64,000 bases of DNA from Meconema thalassinum (Eukaryota > Arthropoda > Insecta > Orthoptera > Tettigoniidae). Position numbers and translations under genes: made by a program. The notes beneath the pieces are model-generated. The model did not search any database and was not told the DNA's origin. It saw only the letters and a program-made list of their open reading frames with translations. The stretch is taken from positions 1,508,420,545-1,508,484,544 of the forward strand of contig OX336388.2 of assembly GCA_946902985.2 (NCBI GenBank), written 5' to 3'. Shown here piece by piece: positions 1-11,857 of this stretch (its first letter is position 1; the number at the start of each line of letters is the position of its first letter).

Positions 1-1274
1 TACGAAGTTGAGAACAGTCTTACCACCCAAACTTGTTAATAAAGTAATCTGGCTAGTCCATCGTTCAACGGGACACTCCGGACTGGACAAGACTTTTCAC
101 GCAGCTAAATAAGCTTTTATTTGGGATTGTATGAGGGAAACCATACGTAAGGTTATAAGGTCCTGCGATAATTGCCGGGGGGCGTGGTGGCTCAGCGGTC
201 TAGCTGTATGCCTCTCACCAAGGCGGTCCGGGTTCGATTCCCGGTCAATGCATGTGAGATTTTCGAAGTGAAATGCCATGTCCTGTGGTTCAGATTCCAC
301 GTAAAAAGGAGGTCCCGTGGCTCATGATCTCAAGATTAACGGTCATGTTAAACTACAAGCTTCCTTTTTTCTTCGATAATTGCCAGCGGAGCAAATACAT
401 TTCGAAGCTTGCTAAAGAACCACCGATTGCTATAAGTCCGTCCCGACCGAGAGAATTATATGCAATGGACATTTATGGCCCACTTCCAAGATCATTTAGA
501 GGACACCAGTATATCTTGGTTACAATAGATGTATTCTCTAAACTGGTAATGTTGCACCCGATTCAGAAGGCTACATCGCGATATATCATTAGGCGGCTAG
601 AGAATTGTGTTTTCAAAGAAGCCGGCACACCCGAATTCTTATTAAGTGATCATGGGAGCCAATTCACAAGTCAATAATTTCAACAGGCAATGGTAAGGCT
701 AAATGTAAAGCACATCCTCAATACTATCAGATATCCTGAAGGAAATCCTGCAGAAAGAATAATGTCCGAAATTGGAAAATTCTGTCGACTTTACTGTTCG
801 GATAATCATGATAAATGGATGAAGGTTATACCCATCATTGAAGAAAGCCTTAATTCGACTATACATGAAAGTACATCGCAAATGCCATACATGTTATATT
901 ATGGACGTAAACCAGAGAGAGTATGGGATGGGATTATTTCCACAGCACCGGAAATAATTCAATCAATTCCCACGCGCATTGACATGGCTAGAGGGAGATT
1001 GAAAAGCCACGCCGAAAAGAGAAAGAAAACACAGGCAGGAAGAAAATTCAGAGAACCTCTACGGGAAAACGATTTAGTCCTGATAAGGAGACCAGTATCA
1101 TCCAACTTACCCATGAGAGTCTATAACAAATTCGCTAAGCTTTATTAAGGTCCAGTAAAGATTGCAAGAGTATTCGGCAATAACAGTTATCGTTTGGCAA
1201 AATTACACTCCGACCGAGTGATTGGAAACTACAACGCTGGGAATCTAAGAGAATATTTCAAACCCGAGAATTAA
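1..1274 (+). pseudogene. Ty3/Gypsy-like retrotransposon integrase (3' part of pol), broken
   Basis: This is the integrase region of an LTR-retrotransposon polyprotein, entering from the left edge. The frame begins with an HHCC zinc finger (HRSTGH near 59-76, then CDNC split by a SINE at 177-373). It continues as the catalytic core: first Asp in MDIYGPL (about 466-486), second Asp in SDHGSQF (about 646-666), Glu in NPAERIMSE (about 738-764). The C-terminal part ends at TAA 1272-1274 and looks like the post-core domain of Gypsy integrases. In-frame stops at 110-112, 675-677 and 1146-1148 show it is dead. The frame is continuous across the SINE once the insertion and one target duplication are discounted. 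Ty3/Gypsy is the best match by motif; the clade is not resolved. Confidence 0.88.
166..384 (+). mobile_element. tRNA-derived SINE (family 1) inserted in integrase, 11-bp target duplication
   Basis: The SINE body is about 177-373. Its tRNA-like head has an A-box-like TGGCTCAGCGGTC at 188-200 and a B box GGTTCGATTCC at 231-241, followed by a non-tRNA body. The perfect direct repeat CGATAATTGCC at 166-176 and 374-384 is the target-site duplication and lies inside the integrase zinc-finger codons. The duplicated unit is 208 bp, so it also shifts the reading frame. A related, more decayed copy lies at about 37925-38091. Confidence 0.9.
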
Positions 1275-1354
1275 TACTGGACAGACACGTTTGATTTCTT
1301 CACATAATCTTAGCATAATAATGTATTATAAGTTCTCTGACCAAAACTTATAAA

Positions 1355-1940
1355 AACCAGGAGAGGGGAACATGTGACCGAAATCCACCATGTTGGTGAT
1401 GTTTAATTGCCGAGATTCGCAAAGCAACCTTGGAAGTAGTTGATGAATGTAACATATTGTAATGTATTCCAGCATGTGTTTGTAGCAGACCCAGAGCTAA
1501 AGAAACATTCTTCATATTTATTCTAGCTGATAAATGGACCTATCCTTATGGCATTGAGCTAAAATTTAGCACAAGCGAGAGTCGAACATCTTCAACTCCT
1601 AACGGCTTTGACAAGTCGTGACGCAATAGATGAGGGGTGGAAATTTCCCCCACACACCGCTATGAATCAGGTGACTAGGCAGCGTGGACTCTGTCAGTTC
1701 TAGTACACGGTCATACGAGAATTCTTTTTCACTGGCTAAACTCATATGTGCGCGAAGATGAGTTTTTCTAATACGTGTGGAAAGCGTGTGTTTGCACTAT
1801 TTAACTAACCATCACTATACGCCGATACTTATAATAATTTCTTTGCCAGTGTTAAATAAAGTAAAGTCAGTGTTTCCTGCAAGTGGCAGAAATACTGTAA
1901 GTAAGAATTATAATATTATTCAGCAGACACATTCACAGCA
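1355..1940 (+). mobile_element. candidate polypurine tract and 3' LTR of the Gypsy-like element
   Basis: After the integrase stop comes a purine tract (AGGAGAGGGGAA, about 1359-1370), then a TG start (about 1373). An AATAAA-type signal lies near 1855, and a TATTATTCAGCAGACA-like end lies near 1928. This is the expected order for a 3' LTR. The 5' LTR is outside the window, so the boundaries are inferred from layout only. Confidence 0.45.
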
Positions 1941-4000
1941 CCATTAGCGGACTGGAAATACATTCACCGTAGAACGCAGGCCAGTAGACATTGAAATACA
2001 ACTTGTTGCAGCGCACGACATATGACAGATCTCGTCATTATTATTCTGCCAGGTCATATTATTCTGCCAGGCACAAAGATATACAATGTTGAACTTTCTT
2101 TTTCGACACGATAGCTGTACTACATGTAACAGAATAAGATCAATATTTAATTGGATTAATAGCAATTGCATTCATGAATAATGAACAATATTGCAATTAC
2201 ACCACCTATTCCACACTGATAAAATAGTCGGAACATTTCACCATCAGTGGCGTACAACCAATTTTGATTTAAGGGGTTGTACGATGCCACTTGTAATTAA
2301 GAACAGTAACATGGGAACACTAATAAAGACTTTATTACTATTCAAGATGATAGCTTAAGCCATCAACAGGGAAGCTTAATGACCAGGATGAGTCCGAGAT
2401 CTGGGGGACCGAATTCACGTTAGATCAGACGGCTCAACGATGGATGCATTACAAGAGTATCGTAAGCGGTGATCTTGCAAAATTAAGTACAGGACCAAGA
2501 TTAACCACGTCGTGGGAAATCACATAGGCAACACATTCTCCGTAACCCTGAGCATGCTTTCAGACCACTTGTCTGAAATTATATGACAAGCCATTGCCAT
2601 GTTATCATAATGTTTTCTCTTCCAGGTGACTGATATATTTCGAATGAATTCCCAAACTAAAGAGCAAATAATTTATGGATATTAAGAGTAATTTCACACA
2701 TATATGTAAGATATTTAACCAAATGTTTTATGGTTGGATTCCATTTTTTTATAAACTTATTCTAAACTTAGTTTCGTTCTTACTAATGGCGTATTATACC
2801 TTTACGGCGGTTGCAAGCGGAACATTAAACTTTTTGCAGAGCTAATTTTTGAAACTTGATAATTAATTCTTGGTACTGTAATTATCATCTGGATTCATGA
2901 TGTTTGATCCTGAACCCTACAGTAATTAATTGAGATTGTAAAAAAAAACGAAGCCGATAATAATCGTAGACATTAAGAGATTCTGACCAGTCTTATTATT
3001 GCCACTTAAGGATTACTTGGCATTATGTCAAAAGGATTTTGGAAATGGTTTTTGAATAAAGCACATTTATTAATAAGTTGTAGACACTTTATAGTGGTCT
3101 AAGAGCAGCAACTGTTGGAAATGAGATATTCCATTCCAACGCTTTAATAAATTAATAATTAATGAATTTCTTCGATGATATAAATGTTTGTGATTATGCC
3201 AGGATGCAGGGTCTATGCAGTCCTAGGTCAAATGAACTAGTATGTGCTTTATTATAGTAATTATATTAATATTTCCAACTTTGGGATATAGTGCGATGAC
3301 AGGTTGTTTTTTTCTTGTCCAATTTATCGTCATTTTGTGCACTGTTGTTAGGGTTTAATGAGCAGGTCAATTCAATTTAATAACTATGCAGATCTTAGGC
3401 AATTTTACTGTATTCCTTTATCTTTGAATGTAACTGTTACATCATCGCATTCTGAACAATTTAATTTCTCCCATAGGCATATGTTGAATACAATTTCTTA
3501 TTTGAGAATGACTTGAGTGATTAGAATTCCCTTGTAAACCAATGTTTTGAGAAATTACGATAGATTAATGCTACTTTGAGCTGAGATGTTTTCCATAAGG
3601 AAACTTGGAATTATTGTGGTGATATAATGATAATAATCATTGATTTGTCTATAATTAATTTAATCCAATTAATTAATTAACGGTCATTAATGTCAATCTA
3701 ATATATGTAAATATCAGGGATGTGTATAATTTGTGTATGAATTATTAATTTAGTCTGTTTTATGGGAAGAAAAAAAATGTTTAATTTTTTTTTTCTACAA
3801 AGCTGAAACTGATAGTGAAGTTTTTTTTTAAAATTCATATTCAGCTAAACAACGAACTCTCGAACTATGATTAATTTTCTTTTGTGAGAACTTCCCATTT
3901 AAGTGAAATAGGACAGCTCAACGGCACAGATGGACATTATGGATACTTGTATCCCAACCTATTGATTTGCCTTGAGTAATAGGAGTGTTCATATCTTTCT
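1941..4000. other. AT-rich intergenic DNA, no gene seen
   Basis: About 2 kb of AT-rich sequence with frequent stops in all frames. I see no repeat unit, tRNA-like head or coding similarity here. Confidence 0.6.
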
Positions 4001-4339
4001 TTTGTCCGTCTGCTCTAAAATAAATGTAGGATCTCGATTTTAACAAGTTCTAATTATTCCTGTAGTTTGGAACTTCTCCCGAGTCAGTGATACCTTTTCT
4101 TTTTCGTGTTTGTGAGGTATTTGTCCTGTTGAACCTTGCATGCCTATCCCTTTAAACGACCCGAGATATTCGATCTCTTGCCTACCCGAGCTAGTTGTTT
4201 TGATTTTTTTTGTATTGGACAAATATTTCCTGGACATAATTTTTTTTCTATCGCCTGTGTCCCCTCTTCGGTTTCTCGTTGCAATCGCCGGGCCAACTTG
4301 ACGTCGGGGAAACGGGCACAATACCATGGTTGAAAATAT

Positions 4340-4800
4340 ACGTACACCTATTAGTGTGCAAAGTTTTGTCTTGATGACAATCAACTCTGCTGTTTGACAT
4401 ACTACTTGAAATGGAGAAAACCTAGTCTTTAACAGACACGTAATTCCACCCATTGGTCTGCCTCGTTGTGCTTGTGTAGCAAAAGTATGTACGGTGTAGA
4501 AGCCTTGAGCTGTCCATTCGTTCGTTAGCAATGTCTCAGTCAGGAGCACAATATCATATGTCATGAAGAAATTATCAGGGACTATATTGCTAGCGCTTTT
4601 CAGACCTTCTATATTCCATAGTAGTGTCTTAATCGTGGTTTGAGTCGTGCAGTCTGTGGTACGGTTGTTGATGGCAGCAGAGTAGATCCTGTTAGTCGAA
4701 ACGGGCTCCCGTTGTTCTTTGTTAAATATTGCTCGTTGTGTTGAGAACCGTGTGACGTTTGTCAGTCCTTCTACATTCCATAGCAAGGCTGTTAACTTGG
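4340..4800 (-). pseudogene. LINE ORF2 N-terminus: AP-endonuclease-like (EEP) fragment
   Basis: The frame running down from about 4786 contains LLWNIEGL, DIVLLTETLL and a segment ending MGGITCLLK, matching the N-terminal half of the exonuclease-endonuclease-phosphatase domain of LINE ORF2 (N of WNIEG and E of TET as active-site candidates). The opening motif occurs twice, as LWNVEGL and LLWNIEGL, so about 150 bp around the ORF2 start looks duplicated. The domain is cut off where the sequence joins the 3' end near 4335. Confidence 0.7.
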
Positions 4801-5770
4801 TCTCATCGCCTCTACTGGGTCTTTCCGTGGTGTTCGAGGAGTATACTTTCTGTTTGCCTTTGAAGTTATTGCCTTCGAAATCGAAAAGTTCTGTATATTA
4901 CTCTGTTTGGCCAGAGATTCACCTGCATAACTGACTCCCTTTCCCCTATGGGCACGCCTTGCTTGTGCCGCGAGAGGGGAGTTGTTCACAGCTGATGATT
5001 GTGTTGATTCCGTTTTGGGTGAGATGATCTTTTATATCCTCTTCGGTTGTGTCGGGGTCTGGTCTTCCTACGAAGATCCAGGCTGATTGTGGTGCTGCTC
5101 TTAGTTTGCCTACTTCAGAACCTCCCATGCAAGTTGTAGGGGTCTTCTTGGGATGACGCCTTGTCTTCTCGTCTCTTCTTGTGTTGTGGTGTCATGATTG
5201 GTGTTTCTGTTTGGTAATCCTGGCCATTATTTACTTGATAATGATCTGGCTTGGTATTGGTGGTTATTCTTATTTGGTGTTTCTGGTGTGATGGTCGGTG
5301 AGTTTGATGGTTGTTCTGTTTCTTTTGTTACGATGATGTCCTGGCTTCTATGGTCGTCTTGTTTCCCTTTTATTTTTTTGCTAGTATTTCTGCCTGTCGC
5401 ATCTGTGTCTCTAGGATGAGCGTCATTATTTTCATGAGGGTTTCTGATATCTCTTCGAGTGTTTCCTTGATATCTTCACAGGATTGCTTATTTTCTATGG
5501 CTATCTCTTTTACCGCTTGGTTTATTTCTTGACTGTTTGGCGTCGATGGGGGGAGACCATGCGATTGCAGGCGTGTTCGACAGGTCTCGCACATCCATAA
5601 AAGCGATCTCTTTTTTGAGTGTAGGGAGTTGAATTCTGTTGTTGTCATAGGTGTGCATTCCTTGTGGAACCAGCTGTTGCAGCCTCCTTCACAGCATACA
5701 GTGGTTTCCTCTTTCGAGATTTCCGAATCGCATTTCGTGCATAGGCCAGTTTTGTTTTGCCTATGATCCG
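4800..5770 (-). pseudogene. LINE ORF1: PHD finger, coiled coil, RRM-like domain (broken)
   Basis: Read from 5770 downwards, the frame gives CTKC, CCEGGC, WFHKEC and CETC, a Cys4-His-Cys3 PHD finger (about 5580-5735). A Glu/Lys/Ile-rich helical stretch follows (about 5370-5560). A later frame (4946-5128) holds AWIFVGRPDPDTTEEDIKDH, an RRM-like start of an ORF1 C-terminal domain. The pieces lie in different frames, and the frame is closed by a stop just upstream of the PHD finger without an ATG, so the gene is broken. In related elements ORF1 binds RNA as part of the retrotransposition particle. Confidence 0.65.
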
Positions 5771-5850
5771 TTGTGGGTTGCCGTGGTTGCTATGGTGTTG
5801 ATGTGTAGGCGTTTTGTGGGTCTGTGTTCAGAGAAATGTTCTATTTAGTG

Positions 5851-6180
5851 CTCCTTTGCTCTATATTATATTGTAGTCGCTCTCTGGCCAATCTATTACG
5901 TATGCAACCTCCTCTTGCCTGGGAATGACTATTTGCACTTGGGTCACGTGTTTGTACCTTATGATGTATGGGATTTATCAGTGAATGTTTGCCTGTATTT
6001 ATAACAGGAATGTGATACCAGTCCGTAATGAGTTACTGTCTATGTTTGCTTGAATTTATTGCAGGAAGGTGTTTGCAGTCCCTTATGAGTTGTTGTTGTT
6101 GTACGCGACTCACTTGGTATACATATATCGTCTGTTGTAAGGCATTTAGCAAGCGTATGAAAGGATGCTTGCATCAGATT
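5851..6180. other. spacer between LINE and hAT remnant
   Basis: No gene recognised. The segment contains a short imperfect direct repeat of TTGCCTGTATTTATAACAGG-like sequence (about 5989-6070). Confidence 0.5.
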
Positions 6181-6199
6181 TGTGTCCCATAATTTCTAG

Positions 6200-7550
6200 A
6201 AATCCCGTGTTTGAAATCATGTTACTGGAAATGTGTATATAAAAATCAATTGCTACCACGTCTTCATGATAGCCCGAAATTTGCCCTGCAACTTGATGTC
6301 AGTACTGACATCGTAAACAGTGCCCAGCTTCTTGTTTTTGTACGCTACTGTCATGAAAAGGAAATGCACGAGGATTTTCTATTTTGTAAAGCTCTGGAAG
6401 GGCGGACTACTGGCGAAGATATGTTTTCTCTTGTGAATTCCTTTTTTATTGACAACAATCTCTCATGGACAAATTGTGTTGGTATATGTACTGATGGGGC
6501 GTCGGCATTTACTGGAACTAAAATGGGTTTCAGAGCAAGAATGAGTGCTTTTACTAATTATGTAAAATTCACACATTGCATGCATGATACACAGGGAGGC
6601 ATTGGCTTCAAAAGTACTACAACCAGAAGTCAATAAAGTGCTGAACGATGTAATTAGTGTTGTAAATTTTGTGAAAGCAAGAGCTTTAAACAGTCGGCTA
6701 TTTTCCATTCTTTGCGAGGAGATGGGATCTACACATGATTCGCTTCTATTGCACACGGAGGTACGTTGGTTGTCTCGTGGTCGAGTCCTTCGTCGCGTTG
6801 TGGCGTTGAAGAACGAAATTCGTATTTTCCTATTGGACAGCAGTCCTACACTCGCAACCCTGTTTCTGGAAGAGAAATGGCTTCTATTACTGTGCTACTT
6901 GGCTGACGTATTTGTAAAACTGAATGAAATTAACGTGTCGCTTCAAGGACGAAATAGTAATATTTTCATTCTAAGCGACAAAGAGAAAACTTGAACTTTG
7001 GAAACCACAGATGGACAAAAGTAACTGTGAGATGTTTCATTGTCTGAATGAATTCCTGAAAGAAAATGAGTTGGATATTTGTCAAATTAGTGGAATTGTC
7101 GTAGGACACCTCCAAATCCTTCCTGAAAAATTCGAGGGTAGATTTCCGCAACCTTCAACTGAGAATGACTGGATTTGCAGTCCGTTTGAAATGAACGTAA
7201 CAGCCCACTGTCAACGGCAGAACAGGAGGAACTAATATAACTCTCAAGTGGCAGAATACTTCGAAATGAATTTAAGTCGAAATCTCTTGAAAATGTTTGG
7301 ATGCAGATTCGGAATGAATATCCCATTTTATCAAGAAAAGCAGTGGACCTGTTATTACCCTTCGCTTCAACTTACTTGCGTGAGTCAACATTTTCCGCAA
7401 TGGCATCCTTCAAGACGAAGCATCGGTCTCGGCTGCAGCTGTAAGGCGATCTGCGGGTTGCTGTTTCAAACATCCAACCAAGACTGGATTTACTTTCAAC
7501 TCAAATTCAAGCTCACACATCACACTAACTCCGTAAGTGTCTGAGAAATA
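6200..7550 (+). pseudogene. hAT-family transposase (ZBED5-like group), frameshifted
   Basis: Three frames together cover a hAT transposase of the type domesticated in vertebrates as ZBED5-like genes. Seen in order: FALQLDVSTD and a CTDGASAFTG motif (first catalytic region, about 6280-6520); IHREALASK, LNSRLFSILCEEMGS and LLHTEVRWLSRGRVL (about 6585-6790), with an indel near 6580 switching frame; LAD/LNEINVSLQGR (about 6900-6950); and a C-terminal dimerisation-like region in shifted frames up to about 7545. At least three frameshifts and missing N-terminal sequence show it is inactive. No terminal inverted repeats were found at its ends. Confidence 0.85.
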
Positions 7551-7893
7551 CCGAATTCTGAGCCATGTACACTTTTATTCTCCTGTTTTACGTTTTCATG
7601 GGTGAAGAATTTAAACATAACATTTTTCAAATTCACAATGAAATGTTGAAAATTTTGTATATTATTTATATGGTCATTTATAAGTCACGAGCTTTCAAAT
7701 ATGAAAAGCATTACTAAACACAGGTGTCACAGCTAAAGAGCTAATTAGTGAGACAAACAAAATTTGCTGAATTCCAATAACTGCACGTGCAGCGGTTGTT
7801 TTTATTTGTATAAGCAAAAGTAATACATATGCATGACATTTTTTTTACAAAACGTTGTTGTACTTTAATGTGCTCTAAGAATAATGACTTGTG

Positions 7894-7959
<66 letters not shown>

Positions 7960-8138
7960 AACAGGTAGTTGAAATCCAAATTAGGCAGTAGCATACTGTG
8001 ACCGAAATCAAGATTGAATTATGATCACATCAGCTGTGATCAGATTGGAAGAATAGGCTCTCGACGATTCTTGTGGCATCTTTGACACGACATTATTTTA
8101 TGGGTAACATACGAATTGGTATTAATATTTATACATCT
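7551..8138. repeat. spacer with (ATT)n microsatellite
   Basis: A perfect (ATT)n tract runs about 7896-7955. The rest is AT-rich and without recognisable features. Confidence 0.9.
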
Positions 8139-8577
8139 ACTAGCTGAAGTACCCGTGCTTTGCTACGCGTCATAAATAAATTAAAATGTGAAGGTGACAG
8201 TTAAAACAGGGGATAGGCGAGGTGCCGCGCAGAGGGAGATTAAGGATGGAACATTTTGTCCAACTACACCGCTCGGCGTTGACCGTGTTTTATAGCACAA
8301 ATTTAGGTATTCCTTGCTAACCGTTGGAGATACCTTTCGGATAGAAAAACGTCCTCTCGGTACGCCGGAAGGCGGAGGTAGATTTCACCGGACAAACTTG
8401 GGGATAGGCGAAAATAGGCAGAATATGCAGGTTTTCGTAGAAGTATCAGACCTCATTTATTGCGAGAAAGTATTTTATAATTGGAGCTTAATTAAATTTG
8501 TTTTTCGTCATTTTATGCATATTTTAAACATTTTATTGTCTTATGGGGACGGTAACCATCTTGTCTTTTGGGGTCCA

Positions 8578-10311
8578 TTTTTAGCCTACTTTCGATTTTT
8601 GCAAAAAATGAAAGTAGACTTATGAGATCAACACAGGGCGAAAAAAGTGTGTCTGTCTGTGTGTGTGTATGTGTGTGTGTGAGTCTGTGTGTGTGTGTGT
8701 ATGTGTGTGTGTGAGTCTGTGTGTGTGTGTGTGTCTGTGTGTGTGTGAGTGTGTGTACTCTGAATGTCTGTCCCCCCCTATCAATTCGAACACGGTGAAA
8801 CCGAATTGAACGAAATTTGGTACAGAGGTAGCATTAGTAAAGGACACCTCAGTGTCATACTTTATATCGCCGCCATCTTTACCAAAACAGAATGGCGGCC
8901 ACTCAAATGTTCAAAACGTAAAATCAAATTACGGCTAAACTAATCATCCGATCTCTACCAAATTTGGTGACAACATACCTTTATAAAGGACGCGTCTTTC
9001 ACCCAAAATTCAAGGTCATCGACCATGCCATTTCAGGATGGCGGCCGTGTGAATTATGCAACCATTTTAATAAATAGCTTAAGACCCACCAATTCCGATT
9101 ATCGAGCCTAGGGGGGTTTAAGCTATCCTGAAGGTCGTGATCCGTTATTTATTATAATTTAATATTATAATATTATACAGTATGAGTGGCTTAAAAGAGC
9201 TGAGCCGTTTGTGTCACACGACAAGATGGCAGCTGTCCTCATGTGCCTGTCTTATATTTCAGTAGTTTTAGTATGTTGTATGTGATATACCGTACTGATA
9301 CAATAATATAAACTTTGTATGAAATTATCTTTAATGAAGATGTACTGCAGTGAAGAAATCGTTTATTTAAAGTCATTATTTGCCAACAGTTTGTATCTAA
9401 TATGTCAGTTAAGAACACCTGACGTCATGGATACGGTTAGCTCTGGGCTAGCATGTTAGTCTGACACGCAGTTGACTGGGGATCGAATTCTGCTACAGTT
9501 AGGTTTTTTTTTCTTGAATTCTTTTACAAATGATGTGCACGAGCTTTTCCCACAGATACTGAATAAAATGTCATTTAGCTCAAAGGAGAGGATAAAGTAT
9601 ACACTCGTATATTAATAAAATCACAGTCCCAGCATCGCACATAAACAGAAGACATTAGAAAAAGGAGAATAGAAGAACTGGATACACGTTGTCATTAACC
9701 ACAGCCTTCTTAATGCCTCTGTACGGTGCTGTCCTCTTGTGGGTTATGTGGGTAATATTGTTCCAAACATAACGCTGTGTAAATGCCTGAGCTGGCCTCC
9801 TGAAGTATGGCAATTTTGTAATACTGGTAGTTCAACTATTAGCCACGATCGCGCTCCGAATACCTTTAAACACTGCCAGCTGGATCGCCTCCCTCTTGGC
9901 TACTTTAAACTGCCTACTCATTCAACACCCATAGAACACTGCCATCGTAGTACATTACGATGGCAGTGCATAGGCGTACAAGATAAAGATTAATTCACTG
10001 ATAGGTCGCAGCACCACCTACTGTGATTGGGGCGGAAGATGATTGGGGCGGAAGATTCTTAATTTTGCAGGCTGGCTTAATATAGAGATTAACGGACGTG
10101 AATGCATTACAATAAGTTAGTAGTTTTGTTATTCAATCATCATAAAGTATATAATATTGATCTTGACACTTACTGGCTTATGATCAATATAAAAGAAAAC
10201 AAACAATACATTGTGGTTGGGGTGATTGTTTTAGGGATGAGGACAAAGAGTCATAAAGATACCCATACATTTAGGAGAAAGTAGGCTATATGTTCTTTGC
10301 TGAACATCTTG
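8578..10311 (+). mobile_element. DINE/HINE-like non-autonomous Helitron candidate X1
   Basis: It begins T-run + AGCCTACTTTC (8583-8593). It ends with the inverted copy GAAAGTAGGCT (10277-10287), a hairpin ATGTTC/GAACAT (10290-10307) and CTTG (10308-10311). The interior has a (GT)n-rich tract (about 8646-8756) and one satellite-like unit at about 8780. Subterminal inverted repeats, an internal tandem or microsatellite block and a 3' stem-loop are the layout of DINE-1/HINE elements. Nearly identical to X2. Small ORFs inside are shared with X2 but show no coding signature. Confidence 0.7.
9937..9968. repeat. perfect 13-bp-stem hairpin inside X1
   Basis: CACTGCCATCGTA (9937-9949) and its exact reverse complement (9956-9968) flank a 6-base loop. 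The same hairpin is present in X2 at 19595-19626. Confidence 0.9.
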
Positions 10312-10689
10312 TTATACTTGTGGTCACACTGTCCTTATGCAAGGTTTCGACACTGATGTGTAACTATGTAACGGTCTGTTACGTCCTCACGCAAAATTAT
10401 ATCTCCCGCAGAGATTTTGGTTGGTTCCTCAGTTTAGGGGCTGCGACAACGCGGTCATGTAACCCCGTGTACTTTGAGTGAGTGTAGAAACTGTCTGATA
10501 AACGGTGTGAATTGTGATGGCTGTATTAGTCTGTAATTCAGGTAAGGACTGCAGACGGTCAATTTCAAGCAGTAATTCCTAATGTTGCTACCAGATACTA
10601 CCATCAACGACACCTAGCTGTGAACTTGGCTACTAGATGCCACAGCTACCAGCAACTTGCAACGAACGTTGGAACTTCCCCTCAAAAGG

Positions 10690-10805
10690 AAAGCATACTG
10701 AGGGATTTTTAGCGCTCTTAGAAAATCCGACGACTTCGGCCGGCTTTGAACCCGTGACCTTGGGCATAGTGGTTCAGCATGCAACCAGTTACGTCACTGA
10801 AGCCG
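10690..10805 (-). mobile_element. possible tRNA-derived SINE head
   Basis: On the minus strand a B-box-like GGGTTCAAAGCC (plus 10742-10753) lies downstream of a weak A-box region. No target duplication was found, so the call is tentative. Confidence 0.3.
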
Positions 10806-11857
10806 CTTCACACTTAGTCAGATGGAAATCTGAATCTGATCTCGTGCAAGTGCGTTGTCATGGCAACGTCTGATGGCTCATCCCTCATCAATTTAGTAGT
10901 GTTGCCATGGCAACAACTGTTAGCTCTTGGCATTTTCTTATAATTCCGAAATCATTTTTCTCATCCCTTGGCGTAATGGTGGGTCATATCAAAAATTCTT
11001 TCAGACAAAAGTTTTAGGTAATTATTAGGGGAATATTGTCCATTTTGTACGGTTTTGATATTGTGCCTATTAAGAGAGATATGATTAATGTTTCCCGAAA
11101 AACCCACTTTTTCCCACCCGTTTGGTCAATGGTTGGTGCTATAAAAATCTCTTCAAACATACACTTATGGGCTTTATCCGGCACATAGTATGAACTTTGA
11201 ACGGATTCGATATTTCATATATTAAGAGAGTTATAGCAATATTTCACTTTTTCGAAAAAAAAAAAGTCCTCCATTTACACCCCCTTCGACCGATTTAGCC
11301 CAGTAACGAACTCGACCGAGATTTTATAGGTATACATATTCGGTAAAAAAATCAAAGTGATAGGTGAAAAATTACGGCAGTTATCGAGTCCACAAGAAAC
11401 TGATATACATATATATAAATTATATATAAACTTTTGAACTGACGGTGGTTTTGGGGTCTGGGGGATGTGAAACGCGAAGATATGTCGAAATTTTCCGGAA
11501 GTCGAAACATGGTACAACAGTTAGCTGTCTAATGAAATCTACCTAAATGTAATTTTAAAAGACGTATATGCCATCAAAAGTTTGCTATTTCTTAGCGTTC
11601 TCTTTTTATTTGAAATGGAAATATGAAAGTTTGAAACCAAAGGGTGTAGTGACGTCACTAAAATGGTCGCCATCTTTAAATAGTACAAAATATTGAAATC
11701 AAAAGTAACCTATATGTTAACCAGGTAAATCAGCTACTTCCGTGTAAAATTCATGTAAATCGGACCAGTGGTACTTGCGTGATTGAGTAATACACAGACA
11801 CAAACCATCTCATTTTTAGACTCGCTTCGCTCACGTCATAGTCGTATCATATTGTCA

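Larger units (their letters stand above)
4001..5850 (-). mobile_element. internally deleted LINE (non-LTR retrotransposon), CR1/L2-like ORF1
   Basis: A minus-strand non-LTR element. From its 5' side: an ORF1 with a PHD-type zinc finger, a coiled coil and an RRM-like domain; the start of an ORF2 with endonuclease motifs; then an abrupt join near 4335 to the 3' terminal sequence (4001-4335). No reverse-transcriptase core is present, so the middle of ORF2 is deleted. The 3' terminal ~330 bp is shared with a second fragment at about 28420-28750, which confirms it as the family's 3' end. Several frameshifts make it inactive. The PHD finger in ORF1 suggests the CR1/L2 group; this is an inference. 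Confidence 0.75.

Noticed and set aside
188..262. Possible tRNA gene (A and B boxes)
   Set aside because: The arms do not fold as a tRNA, and the unit is a SINE head with a target duplication. The same argument applies at 30463-30520, 31391-31470 and 35636-35716.
5198..5532. Plus-strand hydrophobic ORFs suggesting a membrane protein
   Set aside because: They are the antisense of the minus-strand LINE ORF1.
8620..8847. Minus-strand ORF rich in Thr-His (also at 18282-18503, 20268-20546, 32059-32304)
   Set aside because: It is the (GT)n microsatellite of the DINE-like elements read in frame; no coding signal.
9739..9993. 84-codon ORF identical at 19397-19651
   Set aside because: Identity reflects the recent X1/X2 duplication of a non-coding element. 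The ORF spans a perfect hairpin and resembles no protein.
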